A stretch of 52,992 bases of DNA from Chelativorans sp. ZYF759 (GTDB lineage: Bacteria > Pseudomonadota > Alphaproteobacteria > Rhizobiales > Rhizobiaceae): positions 165,443 to 218,434 of the forward strand of contig NZ_WVVV01000008.1 of the NCBI RefSeq assembly GCF_012911015.1, written 5' to 3'. A model generated the notes under the pieces. That model had not been told where the DNA came from. It saw only the letters and a list, made by a program, of their open reading frames with translations, and made no database searches. Of this stretch, positions 25,273-34,233 are shown one piece after another. Both the position numbers and the translations under genes were made by a program. Numbering within the stretch: position 1 is the stretch's first letter; every line of letters begins with the position of its first letter.

Positions 25273-26781
25273 TCACTTGTAGATGTAGCCGACGACGCCG
25301 TGATAGCGGCCTGCTGGTCGGTCGGTATTCATCGTGCCGTAGACGCGGTTGACGCGCCCCAGGAAGAAACCAGCGCCGTCGCTGGCGGGTGCGAAATTGT
25401 CATCCGGTCGTGCCAGCTGGTTGCGTGCCACGGGCTGCGCCAGATAGGGCGTGACCAGGATCACCAGCTCGGTCTCGTTGCGGACGAATTCGCGGCTGCG
25501 GAAGAGCGAGCCGAGCACCGGCAGGTTAGAGAGCCCGGGAAGGGCGGTCTGGCTGACGCGCATGTTGTCGTTGACCAGGCCGGCGATCATCATCGATCCG
25601 CCGGATGGGAGTTCCACGGTGGTGTCGGCAAGCCGCTTGCGCAGCGACAGGAGATTGTTGCCAGCGACCTCGATCGATCCTTCGGTCGTCGGCTCGGAGA
25701 CGGAGGTGCGGATCTTCAGGCTGATCCGCCCAGGCGAGAGCACCACGGGCTGGAACTCCAGTCCGATGCCATATTCGATCTGGTTGACGACGGGAATGAT
25801 GTTTCCGGCATCGGTGGTCTGGCCGACAACAACGTTGAACTCGCCGCCGACCCGGAACGTCGCCTTTTCGCCGGAGATGGCCGTCAACGTGGGTTCCGCA
25901 AGCGTCCGCATCACGCCGGCCTGCTCCATCGCCTGGAGGTAACCGGAAAGGCTGGTTGCGCCGCCCCCTACCGTTCCGCGCCCTGTGAAGAGCGCGGGTG
26001 CATTCTGCATCAACGTGTTGAATTCGATGCCGTTGGTCTGGCCGATGAGGTTGACGCCGAGTTGCTTCATGACGTTGCGGCTGACTTCGGCCACGGTCAC
26101 CTTGAGCGTGACCTGGTCTTCGCCGTCGATGGAAAGCAGGTTGACGATACCGCTGGCGCGGCGCTGGCCGTCGGGATTGTTGATGCTGACGCCGGCGCCC
26201 GGCTGGCCACCCGCAGTCTGTGCGTATTGGCCGGTGGTTGCCTCGCCGCCGCTGACGAAGATCTCGGCAAGCCTTGCCGCGTTCTGGGCGTCCTGCGGGG
26301 TCCTGACCTTGCCCGTCAGGACAACGTTGTCGTTGACCAGTTCGACCGAAATCTCCGAATGGGCGATGAAGCGCGCGAGATGCGCCTCCAGGCCCGCCAC
26401 GTCACGCTCGACGACGATATCGAGGCTGGCGATCTGCTCGCCATTGGGCCCGAAGACAAAGATGTTGGTCTCGCCCACCTGTTTGCCGAAGAGATAGATG
26501 CGCCGCGAAGTCCTCGTGACGGCATCGGCGATCGCGGGATTTGAAACGAGAATGTCATATGCGTCGCGCGGCAGGTCGATGATGACGGACTTGTTGAGCC
26601 CGAGCTGCACACGTTGCGCGCTGGCCTGGGTCGAGATCACGTTCGTCTGCGCGTGAGCCGGCAATGGAGGCATTGCCACCAGGCCAGCGGCAAGAGCCAG
26701 AACGGCGGCCGTCGCCGGCAGGCAGGCCTTGGAAAGGTGGCTCTTCAGGGTCATGCGCTTTCTCGTCGGGCTCGGTTGCAT
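25273..26781 (-). CDS. cpaC: Tad pilus outer-membrane secretin CpaC (RcpA)
   Basis: A 502-residue secretin that forms the outer-membrane channel for the pilus. A signal peptide ends near LPAHA. It is followed by the pilus-assembly N-terminal domain (NKSVIIDLPRDAYDILVSN), a BON-like domain (about 125-185) and the secretin domain, with VPVLGSLFRSREF-like NLPVLGSLFRSREFVRNE and ELVILVTPYLAQP. The ATG at 26781 overlaps the cpaB stop. A second in-frame ATG at 26754 would give a more ordinary signal peptide, so the start is uncertain by nine residues. Confidence 0.94.
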   Translation of the reverse strand: MQPSPTRKRMTLKSHLSKACLPATAAVLALAAGLVAMPPLPAHAQTNVISTQASAQRVQLGLNKSVIIDLPRDAYDILVSNPAIADAVTRTSRRIYLFGKQVGETNIFVFGPNGEQIASLDIVVERDVAGLEAHLARFIAHSEISVELVNDNVVLTGKVRTPQDAQNAARLAEIFVSGGEATTGQYAQTAGGQPGAGVSINNPDGQRRASGIVNLLSIDGEDQVTLKVTVAEVSRNVMKQLGVNLIGQTNGIEFNTLMQNAPALFTGRGTVGGGATSLSGYLQAMEQAGVMRTLAEPTLTAISGEKATFRVGGEFNVVVGQTTDAGNIIPVVNQIEYGIGLEFQPVVLSPGRISLKIRTSVSEPTTEGSIEVAGNNLLSLRKRLADTTVELPSGGSMMIAGLVNDNMRVSQTALPGLSNLPVLGSLFRSREFVRNETELVILVTPYLAQPVARNQLARPDDNFAPASDGAGFFLGRVNRVYGTMNTDRPAGRYHGVVGYIYK

Positions 26782-27596
26782 CAGCGGGCTCCCATCTCGG
26801 AGATCTCGCCGGAACGGATGACACGCACGGTGCCGCGGCGCCCCGTGCCGGACCCGGTAACGAGATAGTCCGCTTCCTGGTCGATCTGCTCGTTGGCGTC
26901 GACGACGGGTCTCAGTGCCAGGGTCAGCCGGTCGGCCATCTGCTGGGCGACCGTGATGATCTCCGCCTGCTGGGGCGTAAGCTCAAGGGTCGCCGTCTCG
27001 CCGACGCGCACGCGACGGCCTTCCTCGTCTTCCTGGATCGTCTGGTCGATGGCTAGCACGCGGATGTTGCGCAGGATCGTTTCCGTCACGAAACCTTCCA
27101 CATTGTCGACCTGCGAGCGCCGGGTCATGATGACGTCGACCCTGTCGTCGGGAAGGATGAAGCCGCCCGCCGATGTGGCTGCGGAAATCTGCGTGGCGAT
27201 GGCGCGTTTGCCCGAGGGGAGGATGGTCGCCATGAAGCTCTGGCCTTCGCCGATCAGCTTGCCGAGACGCAGCGGCTCACCAGCATAGAGCGGGACGCGG
27301 GCAACCGATGTCTGCAGGCGTTCGATCGCCTCTGGTTCGGCGTTGCGGGTGACGAAGTAGTCCTGCAGGCCATCGCGCGGCCATTGCTGCCAGACGAGGG
27401 CGTCGCCGAGCTCGGACCCCATCGTGACGTCACGCCCGATGACAAGAACCTCTTCAATGGCAATCTGCTGCTGGCTCGGCGCGTGCTCGACGATCACCTC
27501 CGGAGGAGGCGGCGTCGCCATGTTGCGCGCAATGAGACCCGCGCCGATGGCGGCGATACCCGCAATGCCGAGAACGATGACCCTTGAGGGTGCCAT
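26781..27596 (-). CDS. cpaB: Tad pilus assembly protein CpaB (RcpC)
   Basis: A 271-residue periplasmic protein with an N-terminal membrane anchor (VIVLGIAGIAAIGAGLIA), an SAF domain (about residues 45-110, VLVIGRDVTMGSEL to YAGEPLRLGKL) and an RcpC/CpaB domain with GFILPDDRVDVIMTRR and FVTETILRNIRVLAID. CpaB stabilises secretin function. It is the first gene after a 131-base gap that contains CtrA-like sites, so an internal promoter probably lies here. Its stop overlaps the cpaC start. Confidence 0.92.
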   Translation of the reverse strand: MAPSRVIVLGIAGIAAIGAGLIARNMATPPPPEVIVEHAPSQQQIAIEEVLVIGRDVTMGSELGDALVWQQWPRDGLQDYFVTRNAEPEAIERLQTSVARVPLYAGEPLRLGKLIGEGQSFMATILPSGKRAIATQISAATSAGGFILPDDRVDVIMTRRSQVDNVEGFVTETILRNIRVLAIDQTIQEDEEGRRVRVGETATLELTPQQAEIITVAQQMADRLTLALRPVVDANEQIDQEADYLVTGSGTGRRGTVRVIRSGEISEMGAR

Positions 27597-27666
27597 GTGT
27601 CCGAACCCCTACGCCTTGAAAAATCCAAGTCGAGCAGGACATTGCAGGTCAATTCGTCAAATTACG

Positions 27667-27706
27667 GTTAATGGACCGCTTACAGTCGTCGTTAATGTAG
27701 AGTTTA
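27667..27706 (-). promoter_or_regulatory. Tandem CtrA-like sites upstream of cpaB
   Basis: Read on the minus strand, two copies of a TTAA-N7-TTAAC-like motif: TAAA-N7-TTAAC at 27691-27706 (8 of 9 consensus bases) and TAAG-N7-TTAAC at 27667-27682 (7 of 9). They lie 70-110 bases upstream of the cpaB start. CtrA controls pilus genes in Caulobacter. This is consensus matching only. Confidence 0.4.
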
Positions 27707-27727
27707 CGTCGGATGCAGGAGGCGGCT

Positions 27728-28249
27728 TCAGCCGGTGACGAAGCGGGACAGAGCCCAAAGCGCGAGCGGTGTGGAAGGGAAGACCATCAGTCCGGCAACA
27801 CCCAGCGCCACGCCATACGGCACGCCGGCCTTCCGGTCCGCGAAATGGCGCAGGAAGATGTTCGTGCCCGTGATCGAGGAGAGGGGCGAACCGCGGTAGA
27901 ATACGATGAAGAGCGTGAGCATTCCCCCGAGGAGCGCGCCGTAGAAGACATACTGGATGAGTTCCATCGACATGCCCATCCAGACGGCAGTTGCCGAAAG
28001 CAGCTTTGCGTCGCCGCCGCCCATGCCGCCGAGGGCAAACATGGCGAAGGTGATGACGAGAACTAGAAAGCCGGCCGCGAAGTGCCAGCCATAGGTCGTC
28101 CAGTCCATTCCCGTGAACGGGGCCACGGCGGCGAATGTCGCCACGAGCAAGACCGACACCCTGTTTGCGATCGTCATGGACAGCATGTCCGAGATGGCCG
28201 CGAAGACCATGCAGAATGGAAAGACGACGAAAATCAGCGCTTCGAGCAT
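27728..28249 (-). CDS. cpaA: Tad prepilin peptidase CpaA (TadV, A24 family)
   Basis: A 173-residue aspartic prepilin peptidase of the inner membrane that cleaves Flp and TadE-like precursors after glycine. The two catalytic aspartates are in ISDMLSMTIANR (near residue 20) and MGGGDAKLLS, the GxGD-type motif (near residue 70). Four to five membrane segments are visible. It is the short form lacking a methyltransferase domain, normal for Tad systems. It lies between flp and cpaB. Confidence 0.93.
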   Translation of the reverse strand: MLEALIFVVFPFCMVFAAISDMLSMTIANRVSVLLVATFAAVAPFTGMDWTTYGWHFAAGFLVLVITFAMFALGGMGGGDAKLLSATAVWMGMSMELIQYVFYGALLGGMLTLFIVFYRGSPLSSITGTNIFLRHFADRKAGVPYGVALGVAGLMVFPSTPLALWALSRFVTG

Positions 28250-28336
28250 CGATGGCTCCAGTTCTACTTCGGGATCGGCAGCTTAGGCGGCGGCGATTAA
28301 GCAAGATTGAATACGTCGCGCCGGCACCAAACGCGG

Positions 28337-28360
28337 CGAAGCCGCCCGGAGGCGGCTTCG
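28337..28360 (-). terminator. GC-rich hairpin between flp and cpaA (attenuator-like)
   Basis: A perfect 10-base-pair stem (CGAAGCCGCC with GGCGGCTTCG) around a 4-base loop, 33 bases after the flp stop. There is no long T run on the minus strand, only a short TTT, so it is not a classic intrinsic terminator. It could stabilise the abundant pilin message or reduce read-through into cpaA. Confidence 0.55.
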
Positions 28361-28392
28361 CATTCTTTCGCGACCTGTGCCGAACAGCTCGA

Positions 28393-28566
28393 TCAGAGCG
28401 TGTTCGAAAGGCGGTTGGCAATGCCGCTGAACTGGTTGTCGAGCGCGTTGCCCAGCAGACCGGCGCCGGTCACGATGGCAAGGGCGATGAGGGCGGCGAT
28501 CAGGCCGTATTCGATGGCGGTGGCGCCGGACTCGTCCTTGAGAAACTTTGCGAAGAGCTTGTTCAT
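28393..28566 (-). CDS. flp: Flp family type IVb pilin
   Basis: A 57-residue major pilin precursor. The leader ends in KDESG and cleavage would give ATAIEYGLIAALIALAIV, with Glu+5 and Tyr+6 of the Flp motif and a single hydrophobic helix. I start at MNKLFAKF because AGGAG lies 7 bases before this ATG; an upstream in-frame ATG adds ten residues without a ribosome site. It is the only Flp copy in the window and is the first gene of the minus-strand locus, followed by a stable hairpin and cpaA. Confidence 0.95.
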   Translation of the reverse strand: MNKLFAKFLKDESGATAIEYGLIAALIALAIVTGAGLLGNALDNQFSGIANRLSNTL

Positions 28567-28915
28567 TGTTGAACTCCTGTGCGTGTTGGTCAGCATGTCC
28601 AGGAACGACGATTGTTGAAATGCTTTTTCTGCCGATCCGATGGTTGGGAAGCTAACCGACCCGCCTTGCGATCGGCTTAATGAACAGCGTTACCGATTTG
28701 TTGCCGGATCGGAGCGCTTCTTCTGGTTAACTTCCGCACAAGCAGGTCGAGACAAGTTGAACCAATCCTGCCAACACCCATCGACGGCACGCGATCAGTC
28801 ATCCCCAATGCGCGACAGGCAGATAAAGGGACGCCGCAGGCCTCCAGGATTAACCGGACATTCACCAGTTTCCTTCACAGTCCCTTCAGGATGCCGGAGT
28901 GTCGGGAGATTACCT
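28567..28915. other. 349-base divergent intergenic region between flp and the secretin-N-like gene
   Basis: No convincing gene is seen here. It must hold the flp promoter (minus strand) and the promoter of the 28916 gene (plus strand). It contains several TTAAC or TTAATG elements (28676, 28726, 28851), which are loose CtrA-like half-sites, but no full-spacing match. GGGAG at 28904 is the ribosome site of the plus-strand gene. Confidence 0.5.
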
Positions 28916-29350
28916 ATGAGCCTCATGATCAGGAAACTTGCCGCGATCGCGCTTTCGGGCGCCGTGCTGGCAGGTCTGGCCGGCGTCACTTCCGCCTTCG
29001 CTGATGCGGGCATCAACATCCTGATGAATCAGGCCAAGATCCTGAAGCTCTCGCGCCCGGCAGATACCATCATCATTGGCAATCCCGAGATCGCGGATGC
29101 GTCGGTCCAGGATTCCTCGACCATCATCCTGACCGGGCGAGGGTTCGGCGTCACGAACATTGTCGTCATCGACACCGATGGCATGCCGCTGCTGGACGAG
29201 CAGGTGAGCGTCTCGCGCGCCACGGCAAACTCCGTGCGTGTCTTTCGCCGCTCTGCCGTGCAGACACTTTCCTGCACTCCCTATTGCGAAGGTGCGTTCC
29301 GCACCGGCGCGGAGCAGGCTTCCGACGAGATGGTGCTGCAGGCCAACTGA
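28916..29350 (+). CDS. Free-standing pilus-assembly/secretin N-terminal domain protein
   Basis: A 144-residue exported protein with a signal peptide ending near SAFA. The mature part resembles the N-terminal domain of CpaC: ILKLSRPADTIIIGNPEIAD and ILTGRGFGVTNIVVIDTDG parallel the CpaC blocks DLPRDAYDILVSNPAIAD and LFGKQVGETNIFVFGPNG. It has no channel domain. A cysteine pair (CTPYC) lies near the C-terminus. GGGAG precedes the ATG by 7 bases. It starts a plus-strand run with two TadE-like genes. A role in modulating or guiding the secretin is an inference. Confidence 0.78.
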   Translation: MSLMIRKLAAIALSGAVLAGLAGVTSAFADAGINILMNQAKILKLSRPADTIIIGNPEIADASVQDSSTIILTGRGFGVTNIVVIDTDGMPLLDEQVSVSRATANSVRVFRRSAVQTLSCTPYCEGAFRTGAEQASDEMVLQAN

Positions 29351-29491
29351 GGCACGCAGCCCCGGTCGCGCTCGCTCCAAGACATGGTTGACCGCTTCTG
29401 AACAGCGGCACGACAATTGTCGCTACCATCCAAACCGGACTTCAACCCGTCTGCGATATGTTCCGCCCAGTCATAAGGGCAGGGCACGGAC

Positions 29492-30067
29492 ATGTGGCAA
29501 GAGATCAAAGCAGGCGGGCAGGAAAGAGGCCGGTGGCGCCGTTCGCTCCTCGGTCGTTTCGTGCGCAACCGCAAGGGCAGCACGGCGATCGAGTTCACGA
29601 TCCTGGCCATTCCCTTCTCGATGCTTGTCTTCGCCGTTCTCGAGAGCTGCATTTCTTTCGCTGCACAGCAGGTCATGGCCAATGCCGCCGACGACATGGC
29701 CAGGCAGTTCCGCACGGGTCAGATCAAGGCCGATCAGTTGTCCAAGCAGGAGGTGCGCGACATCTTCTGCGAGCGCATCCAGATCGTCGTCAGCCCGGGC
29801 TGCCCCGGTCTGGAGATGGACCTGCGAACCTACACCACCTTTGCCGAGGCTGCGCAGCAGCGTGTGGCGTTCCTTAACGGAGACATCGATACCCAGGGTT
29901 TCGACATCGCGCCGGGCCCCTCGATGTCGAAGAACATGCTGAGGGTCTTCTACCGCTGGCCGGTGATCACCGATTTCATGCGCAAGTCGATGGCCAACCT
30001 GCCGGACGGCAAGACGCTGCACTACGCGAGCGTGACCTGGCAGAACGAACCTTTTGAAGATGACTGA
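29492..30067 (+). CDS. TadE-like pseudopilin 1
   Basis: A 191-residue minor-pilin-like protein. The class III prepilin motif is NRKGSTAIEFTILAIPFSML, with predicted cleavage after Gly at about residue 30 and Glu at +5. One hydrophobic helix precedes a periplasmic domain of about 130 residues with Cys residues near CERIQIVVSPGCPG. CpaA should process it. The next gene overlaps its 3' end. Confidence 0.85.
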   Translation: MWQEIKAGGQERGRWRRSLLGRFVRNRKGSTAIEFTILAIPFSMLVFAVLESCISFAAQQVMANAADDMARQFRTGQIKADQLSKQEVRDIFCERIQIVVSPGCPGLEMDLRTYTTFAEAAQQRVAFLNGDIDTQGFDIAPGPSMSKNMLRVFYRWPVITDFMRKSMANLPDGKTLHYASVTWQNEPFEDD

Positions 30068-30734
30068 CCGGCCTCGCCAGCCGCCGGGTGGACGGATGGA
30101 AAACGCGATGATGCTTGATCGTTTCATGAATGGATGCCGGGCATTCGCCAAAGGCGGGTTCGTGCGTCGGCTTGTTGGCGACCGCAGGGGTGTGGCGGCG
30201 GTGGAGTTCGCCTTGATCGCTCCCGTGCTTCTCACACTCTATTTCGTGACGATGGAAGTGGCGCAGGCCATCGAGACCAACAAGAAGATCAGCCGGGTTG
30301 CTTCCATGGTCGCCGATCTGGTGACGCAGCAGCAGCAGATCACCCGGCAGGAGGTCGATGCTGTCATGCGTATCGGCGAGGCCATTCTGGTGCCTTACAA
30401 CCGGAGCCAGCCCGTCATAGACATCACGGCGATCACCGTGACGAACGAAAACAATCCCAAGGCCGAGGTGACCTGGTCCAGGCGGCTGTCGAACGGCGCT
30501 GCAGGTGCGGGCGAGCCAGCCGGATCGACGACACTGATACCGGAAAGCCTGCGGGTTCCCGGCAGCTTCCTCATCAGGGTCTCGGGGCAGCTCAACTATC
30601 GACCGGTGATCACCTGGACTGCCGAGCAGCGGGCGAGCCTAGGTCTGTTGGGTGCATTCGACCAGATCCGCATGAACGAGACCTACTACCTGCGTCCGCG
30701 CATGAGCCACAACATTCCCTGCAACAACTGCTGA
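30060..30734 (+). CDS. TadE-like pseudopilin 2
   Basis: A 224-residue minor-pilin-like protein with the processing site GDRRGVAAVEFALIAPVLL, followed by one hydrophobic helix and a periplasmic domain ending in the cysteine-bearing tail NIPCNNC. I give the ATG that overlaps the preceding stop; an ATG at 30096 has a better ribosome site (GGTGGA) and may be the true start. It is too short to include the von Willebrand domain of classical TadG. Confidence 0.82.
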   Translation: MTDRPRQPPGGRMENAMMLDRFMNGCRAFAKGGFVRRLVGDRRGVAAVEFALIAPVLLTLYFVTMEVAQAIETNKKISRVASMVADLVTQQQQITRQEVDAVMRIGEAILVPYNRSQPVIDITAITVTNENNPKAEVTWSRRLSNGAAGAGEPAGSTTLIPESLRVPGSFLIRVSGQLNYRPVITWTAEQRASLGLLGAFDQIRMNETYYLRPRMSHNIPCNNC

Positions 30735-30813
30735 GCGCGTTCTCGGCTGCGAAGTTGCCAAGTCGGTCGGCGAGGCCTAATCAGGCACGAGCATCGACTT
30801 CAAAGGCTTGGCC

Positions 30814-32046
30814 GTGCCCAGGGCATTCTTGTTCGTTCTCGATTCCTTTGGAATAGGCGGCGCTAGCGACGCCGATCGTTTCGGTGACGCCGGAGCGGAC
30901 ACCTATGGTCACATTCTGGAGGCTTGTGCCCGTGGCGAAGGCGACCGGGCCGGCCTGAGGCAAGGCCCGCTCAATCTTCCTCATCTGCGTGCGCTGGGCC
31001 TCGACCATGCCGCAGCTTTGGCGACCGGTTCTCCCCGACAGGAGGAAGCGGGTCTTCTTGGCTTCTTCGGCGCGGCAGACGAGACCTCGACCGGCAAGGA
31101 CACCCCGTCCGGTCACTGGGAGATCGCCGGGCTGCCGGTGACCTTCGACTGGGGCTATTTCCCCGACACGGTTCCTTCCTTTCCCGAGACGCTGACCCAC
31201 CGCCTGATCGAGGAGGCCGGGCTTCCCGGCATCCTGGGCAACTGCCACGCCTCCGGCACCGAGATCATCGCGCGCCTTGGCCAGGAGCACATCTCGTCCG
31301 GCAAGCCGATCTGCTACACCTCGTCGGATTCCGTCTTCCAGATCGCGGCACATGAAGAGCATTTCGGGCTCGATCGCCTTTACGCGCTCTGCGAGACAGC
31401 ACGCATTCTCGTCGACGAACTGCGTATCGGTCGGGTCATCGCGCGCCCCTTCACGGGCTCCGGTCCCCAGGACTTCGCGCGCACCGCGAACCGGCGCGAC
31501 TACGCGGTGCCGCCGCACGAGCCGACACTGCTCGACCGGCTAAAGGCGCGCGGCAGCCGGGTCTTCGGCGTCGGCAAGATCGCCGACATCTTCGCACATC
31601 GGGGCATCACCGACATTTCCAAGGCCGCAGGCAACATGGAAATGTTCGATGCCGCGCTGGCAGCGATGGACAAGGCCGGCGACGGCGATCTGGTCTTCGT
31701 CAATTTCGTGGATTTCGATTCGCTCTTCGGTCACCGCCGCGACGTCGCCGGATATGCCGCGGCGCTGGAAGCCTTCGACCGGCGCCTCCCCAAGGCTGTG
31801 TCGAGGCTCACGCCCGGCGACATGCTCATTCTTACGGGCGACCATGGCTGCGATCCCACCTGGAAGGGCACCGATCACACCCGCGAACGCGTACCCATCC
31901 TTGGCACGGGCCCCGGCCTGAGAGCTGCATCGGTGGGGCTGCGATCAAGCTTTGCCGATATCGGTGAGACAATGGCCGAGCATCTGGGACTGGAAGCCGG
32001 CCCGTACGGCGAGAGTTTTCTCCAGGCTTTGACGCACGATGCCTGA
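30814..32046 (+). CDS. deoB: Phosphopentomutase
   Basis: A 410-residue manganese enzyme interconverting ribose-1- and ribose-5-phosphate (and the deoxy forms) in nucleoside salvage. It begins [16 protein letters not shown], with the metal-binding Asp. [15 protein letters not shown] holds the phosphothreonine region, and [19 protein letters not shown] holds the remaining metal ligands. GTG at 30814 is preferred, with AAAGG 8 bases upstream; TTG at 30808 is the alternative. Its last 8 bases overlap mutM. Other deo or upp genes, commonly linked, are absent. Confidence 0.95.
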   Translation: MPRAFLFVLDSFGIGGASDADRFGDAGADTYGHILEACARGEGDRAGLRQGPLNLPHLRALGLDHAAALATGSPRQEEAGLLGFFGAADETSTGKDTPSGHWEIAGLPVTFDWGYFPDTVPSFPETLTHRLIEEAGLPGILGNCHASGTEIIARLGQEHISSGKPICYTSSDSVFQIAAHEEHFGLDRLYALCETARILVDELRIGRVIARPFTGSGPQDFARTANRRDYAVPPHEPTLLDRLKARGSRVFGVGKIADIFAHRGITDISKAAGNMEMFDAALAAMDKAGDGDLVFVNFVDFDSLFGHRRDVAGYAAALEAFDRRLPKAVSRLTPGDMLILTGDHGCDPTWKGTDHTRERVPILGTGPGLRAASVGLRSSFADIGETMAEHLGLEAGPYGESFLQALTHDA

Positions 32047-32932
32047 ACTGCCCGAGGTCGAGACAGTGCGGCGCGGTCTGCAGCCGGTCATGGAGGGCGC
32101 GACGATCGAGGCGGTCGAGCAGCGGCGACCGGATCTGCGCTTCCCCTTTCCCGATGGTTTTGCGGCGAGCCTCACGGGCCGCCGCATCGTCTCTGTCGCC
32201 CGGCGTGCCAAATACCTTCTGTTCCACTTCGATGCCGACATCGTCCTGATCGGACATCTGGGCATGTCCGGCTCGTTCCGTATCGAGGACGTGGCGGCCT
32301 CCTCGACGCCCGGCATCTTTCATCACCCGCGGTCCAAGGCCGAGGCCCACGACCACGTGGTCTTCCACCTGAAGACGGCGGCAGGTTCCGCGGTCCGTGT
32401 CGTCTTCAACGATCCACGCCGCTTCGGATTCATGCTGTTTGCCGAAGGCGCCGCCCTCGATGCGCATCCGCTCCTGGCCGGTCTCGGCGTGGAACCCACG
32501 GGCAATGCTCTCGACGGCGCGCTCGTCAACAAACTGTTCCTTGGCAGGCGCACGCCGCTCAAGGCCGCGCTCCTCGATCAGCGGCTGATCGCCGGTCTTG
32601 GCAACATCTATGTCTGCGAGGCGCTGTGGCGGTCCGGCCTCTCGCCGCGGCGAAAGGCAGGCAGCATCGCCTCGGCGAAGCGCCCGTCGACGGCGCGCAC
32701 GGACGCGCTTGCCGCCGACATCCGCCAGACCATCGCCGAGGCGATCGAGGCCGGTGGTTCGTCGCTGCGCGACTACGTCCACACCGATGGTTCGATGGGC
32801 TACTTCCAGCATTCCTTCAAGGTCTATGGCCGGGAGGGCGAGCCTTGCGTGAGGCAGGGTTGCGACGGCACCGTCGGGCGCATCGTGCAGTCCGGCCGCT
32901 CCACTTTCTATTGCCCGGTGTGCCAGCGTTAG
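32039..32932 (+). CDS. mutM: Formamidopyrimidine-DNA glycosylase (Fpg / MutM)
   Basis: A 297-residue bifunctional DNA glycosylase/AP lyase that removes 8-oxoguanine. After start-Met removal the catalytic Pro2 and Glu3 are in [10 protein letters not shown]. The helix-two-turn-helix is around [17 protein letters not shown]. The zinc finger is C-x4-C (CVRQGC) with CPVC at the C-terminus, the form common in rhizobia. It overlaps deoB by 8 bases and is followed by ech and rpsT, part of the dnaA-side gene order of Rhizobiales. Confidence 0.96.
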   Translation: MPELPEVETVRRGLQPVMEGATIEAVEQRRPDLRFPFPDGFAASLTGRRIVSVARRAKYLLFHFDADIVLIGHLGMSGSFRIEDVAASSTPGIFHHPRSKAEAHDHVVFHLKTAAGSAVRVVFNDPRRFGFMLFAEGAALDAHPLLAGLGVEPTGNALDGALVNKLFLGRRTPLKAALLDQRLIAGLGNIYVCEALWRSGLSPRRKAGSIASAKRPSTARTDALAADIRQTIAEAIEAGGSSLRDYVHTDGSMGYFQHSFKVYGREGEPCVRQGCDGTVGRIVQSGRSTFYCPVCQR

Positions 32933-32976
32933 TTATGCCGCTTGCATGCGACATCGGTTCCTGCGGAGGACGAGAC

Positions 32977-33750
32977 ATGGCCTATGAAACGATTCTGGTT
33001 GAAACGCGGGGCAAGGTTGGCCTTGTCACGTTGAACCGGCCCAAGGCGCTCAATGCGCTGAATTCCCAGGTGCTTGAGGAAGTGCTCGCCGCACTGACCG
33101 CGTTCGACCGCAATCCGAAGATCGGGGCCATGGTCATCACGGGTTCGGAGAAAGCCTTCGCCGCCGGTGCCGACATCAAGGAGATGTCGTCCAAATCCTA
33201 TATCGACATGTATATGGAAGACTTCTTCGCCGACTGGGAGGGCATGACGCGCATCCGCAAGCCCGTCATCGCCGCGGTGGCCGGCTATGCGCTCGGCGGA
33301 GGATGCGAGCTGGCGATGATGTGTGACTTCATCATCGCCGCCGACAACGCCAAGTTTGGTCAGCCAGAGATCACCCTCGGCGTCATGCCCGGAATGGGCG
33401 GGTCGCAGCGACTGACCCGGTTCGTCGGTAAGGCCAAGGCGATGGATATGTGCCTCACGGGCCGCAACATGGATGCGGCTGAGGCGGAACGCTGCGGCCT
33501 CGTGTCCCGCGTCGTGCCGCCGGGCGAACTGATCGAGGAGACGCTCAAGGCGGCCACGAAGATCGCCGACTTCTCCCTGCCGGCCGTGATGATGGTCAAG
33601 GAATCGGTCAACCGCTCCTACGAGACCACATTGTCGGAGGGGCTTCGTTTCGAACGGCGTGTCTTTCACTCCATGTTCGCCCTCGACGACCAGAAGGAAG
33701 GAATGGCTGCGTTCTCGGAGAAACGCAGCGCGGAATTCCGTAATCGCTAG
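32977..33750 (+). CDS. Enoyl-CoA hydratase (crotonase family)
   Basis: A 257-residue crotonase that probably hydrates 2-enoyl-CoA in beta-oxidation. [13 protein letters not shown] and the oxyanion-hole segment [11 protein letters not shown] are present. The two catalytic glutamates lie in [11 protein letters not shown] and [21 protein letters not shown] precedes the ATG. Placement between mutM and rpsT is a conserved feature of Rhizobiales chromosomes. Confidence 0.94.
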   Translation: MAYETILVETRGKVGLVTLNRPKALNALNSQVLEEVLAALTAFDRNPKIGAMVITGSEKAFAAGADIKEMSSKSYIDMYMEDFFADWEGMTRIRKPVIAAVAGYALGGGCELAMMCDFIIAADNAKFGQPEITLGVMPGMGGSQRLTRFVGKAKAMDMCLTGRNMDAAEAERCGLVSRVVPPGELIEETLKAATKIADFSLPAVMMVKESVNRSYETTLSEGLRFERRVFHSMFALDDQKEGMAAFSEKRSAEFRNR

Positions 33751-33912
33751 GGGCTGGTGAAAAGCCGTTTGGCATGGTCCGCGCGGCGTTGACGGGCCAT
33801 GCAAGGTCGACTATAAGCTGCCACGACCGAGGCGGCCTGGCGGCTGCCCGTTTGTTTTTGTGTCCGGCCCATGACGAGTCGGACCCGTTCATGTAAGATC
33901 GAGAGAGACAGA

Positions 33913-34179
33913 ATGGCCAATACACCCTCGGCCAAGAAGGCGACACGCAAGATCGCGCGCCGCACGGCCGTCAACAAGAACCGCCGCTCGCGCGTGCGTA
34001 CCTATGTGCGCAAGGTCGAGGAAGCTCTGGCCAGCGGCGACAAGACCGCAGCCGAAGCAGCTCTGCGTGAGGCTCAGCCCGAATTGATGCGCGCCGCCGG
34101 CAAGGGCGTCATGCATCCCAACACGGCTGCCCGCAAAGTTTCGCGGCTCTCGCGCCGTCTGAAGACGCTCAGCGCCTGA
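33913..34179 (+). CDS. rpsT: 30S ribosomal protein S20
   Basis: An 88-residue, strongly basic ribosomal protein. [17 protein letters not shown] and [15 protein letters not shown] are the family's conserved ends. It binds 16S rRNA early in 30S assembly. A GAGAGAGA-type purine run precedes the ATG. A strong intrinsic terminator follows 24 bases after the stop. It lies 5' to dnaA as is usual in alphaproteobacteria. Confidence 0.97.
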   Translation: MANTPSAKKATRKIARRTAVNKNRRSRVRTYVRKVEEALASGDKTAAEAALREAQPELMRAAGKGVMHPNTAARKVSRLSRRLKTLSA

Positions 34180-34203
34180 CGCTGAAGTCATATGTCAGAA
34201 TCG

Positions 34204-34233
34204 AAGCCGGCCGCTTTGCGCGCCGGCTTTTTT
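34204..34233 (+). terminator. Rho-independent terminator after rpsT
   Basis: Stem AAGCCGGC/GCCGGCTT, extended inward by CGC/GCG around a TTT loop with one bulged C, ending in a run of six T. It is positioned just after the rpsT stop and isolates dnaA transcription from the ribosomal gene. Confidence 0.88.
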
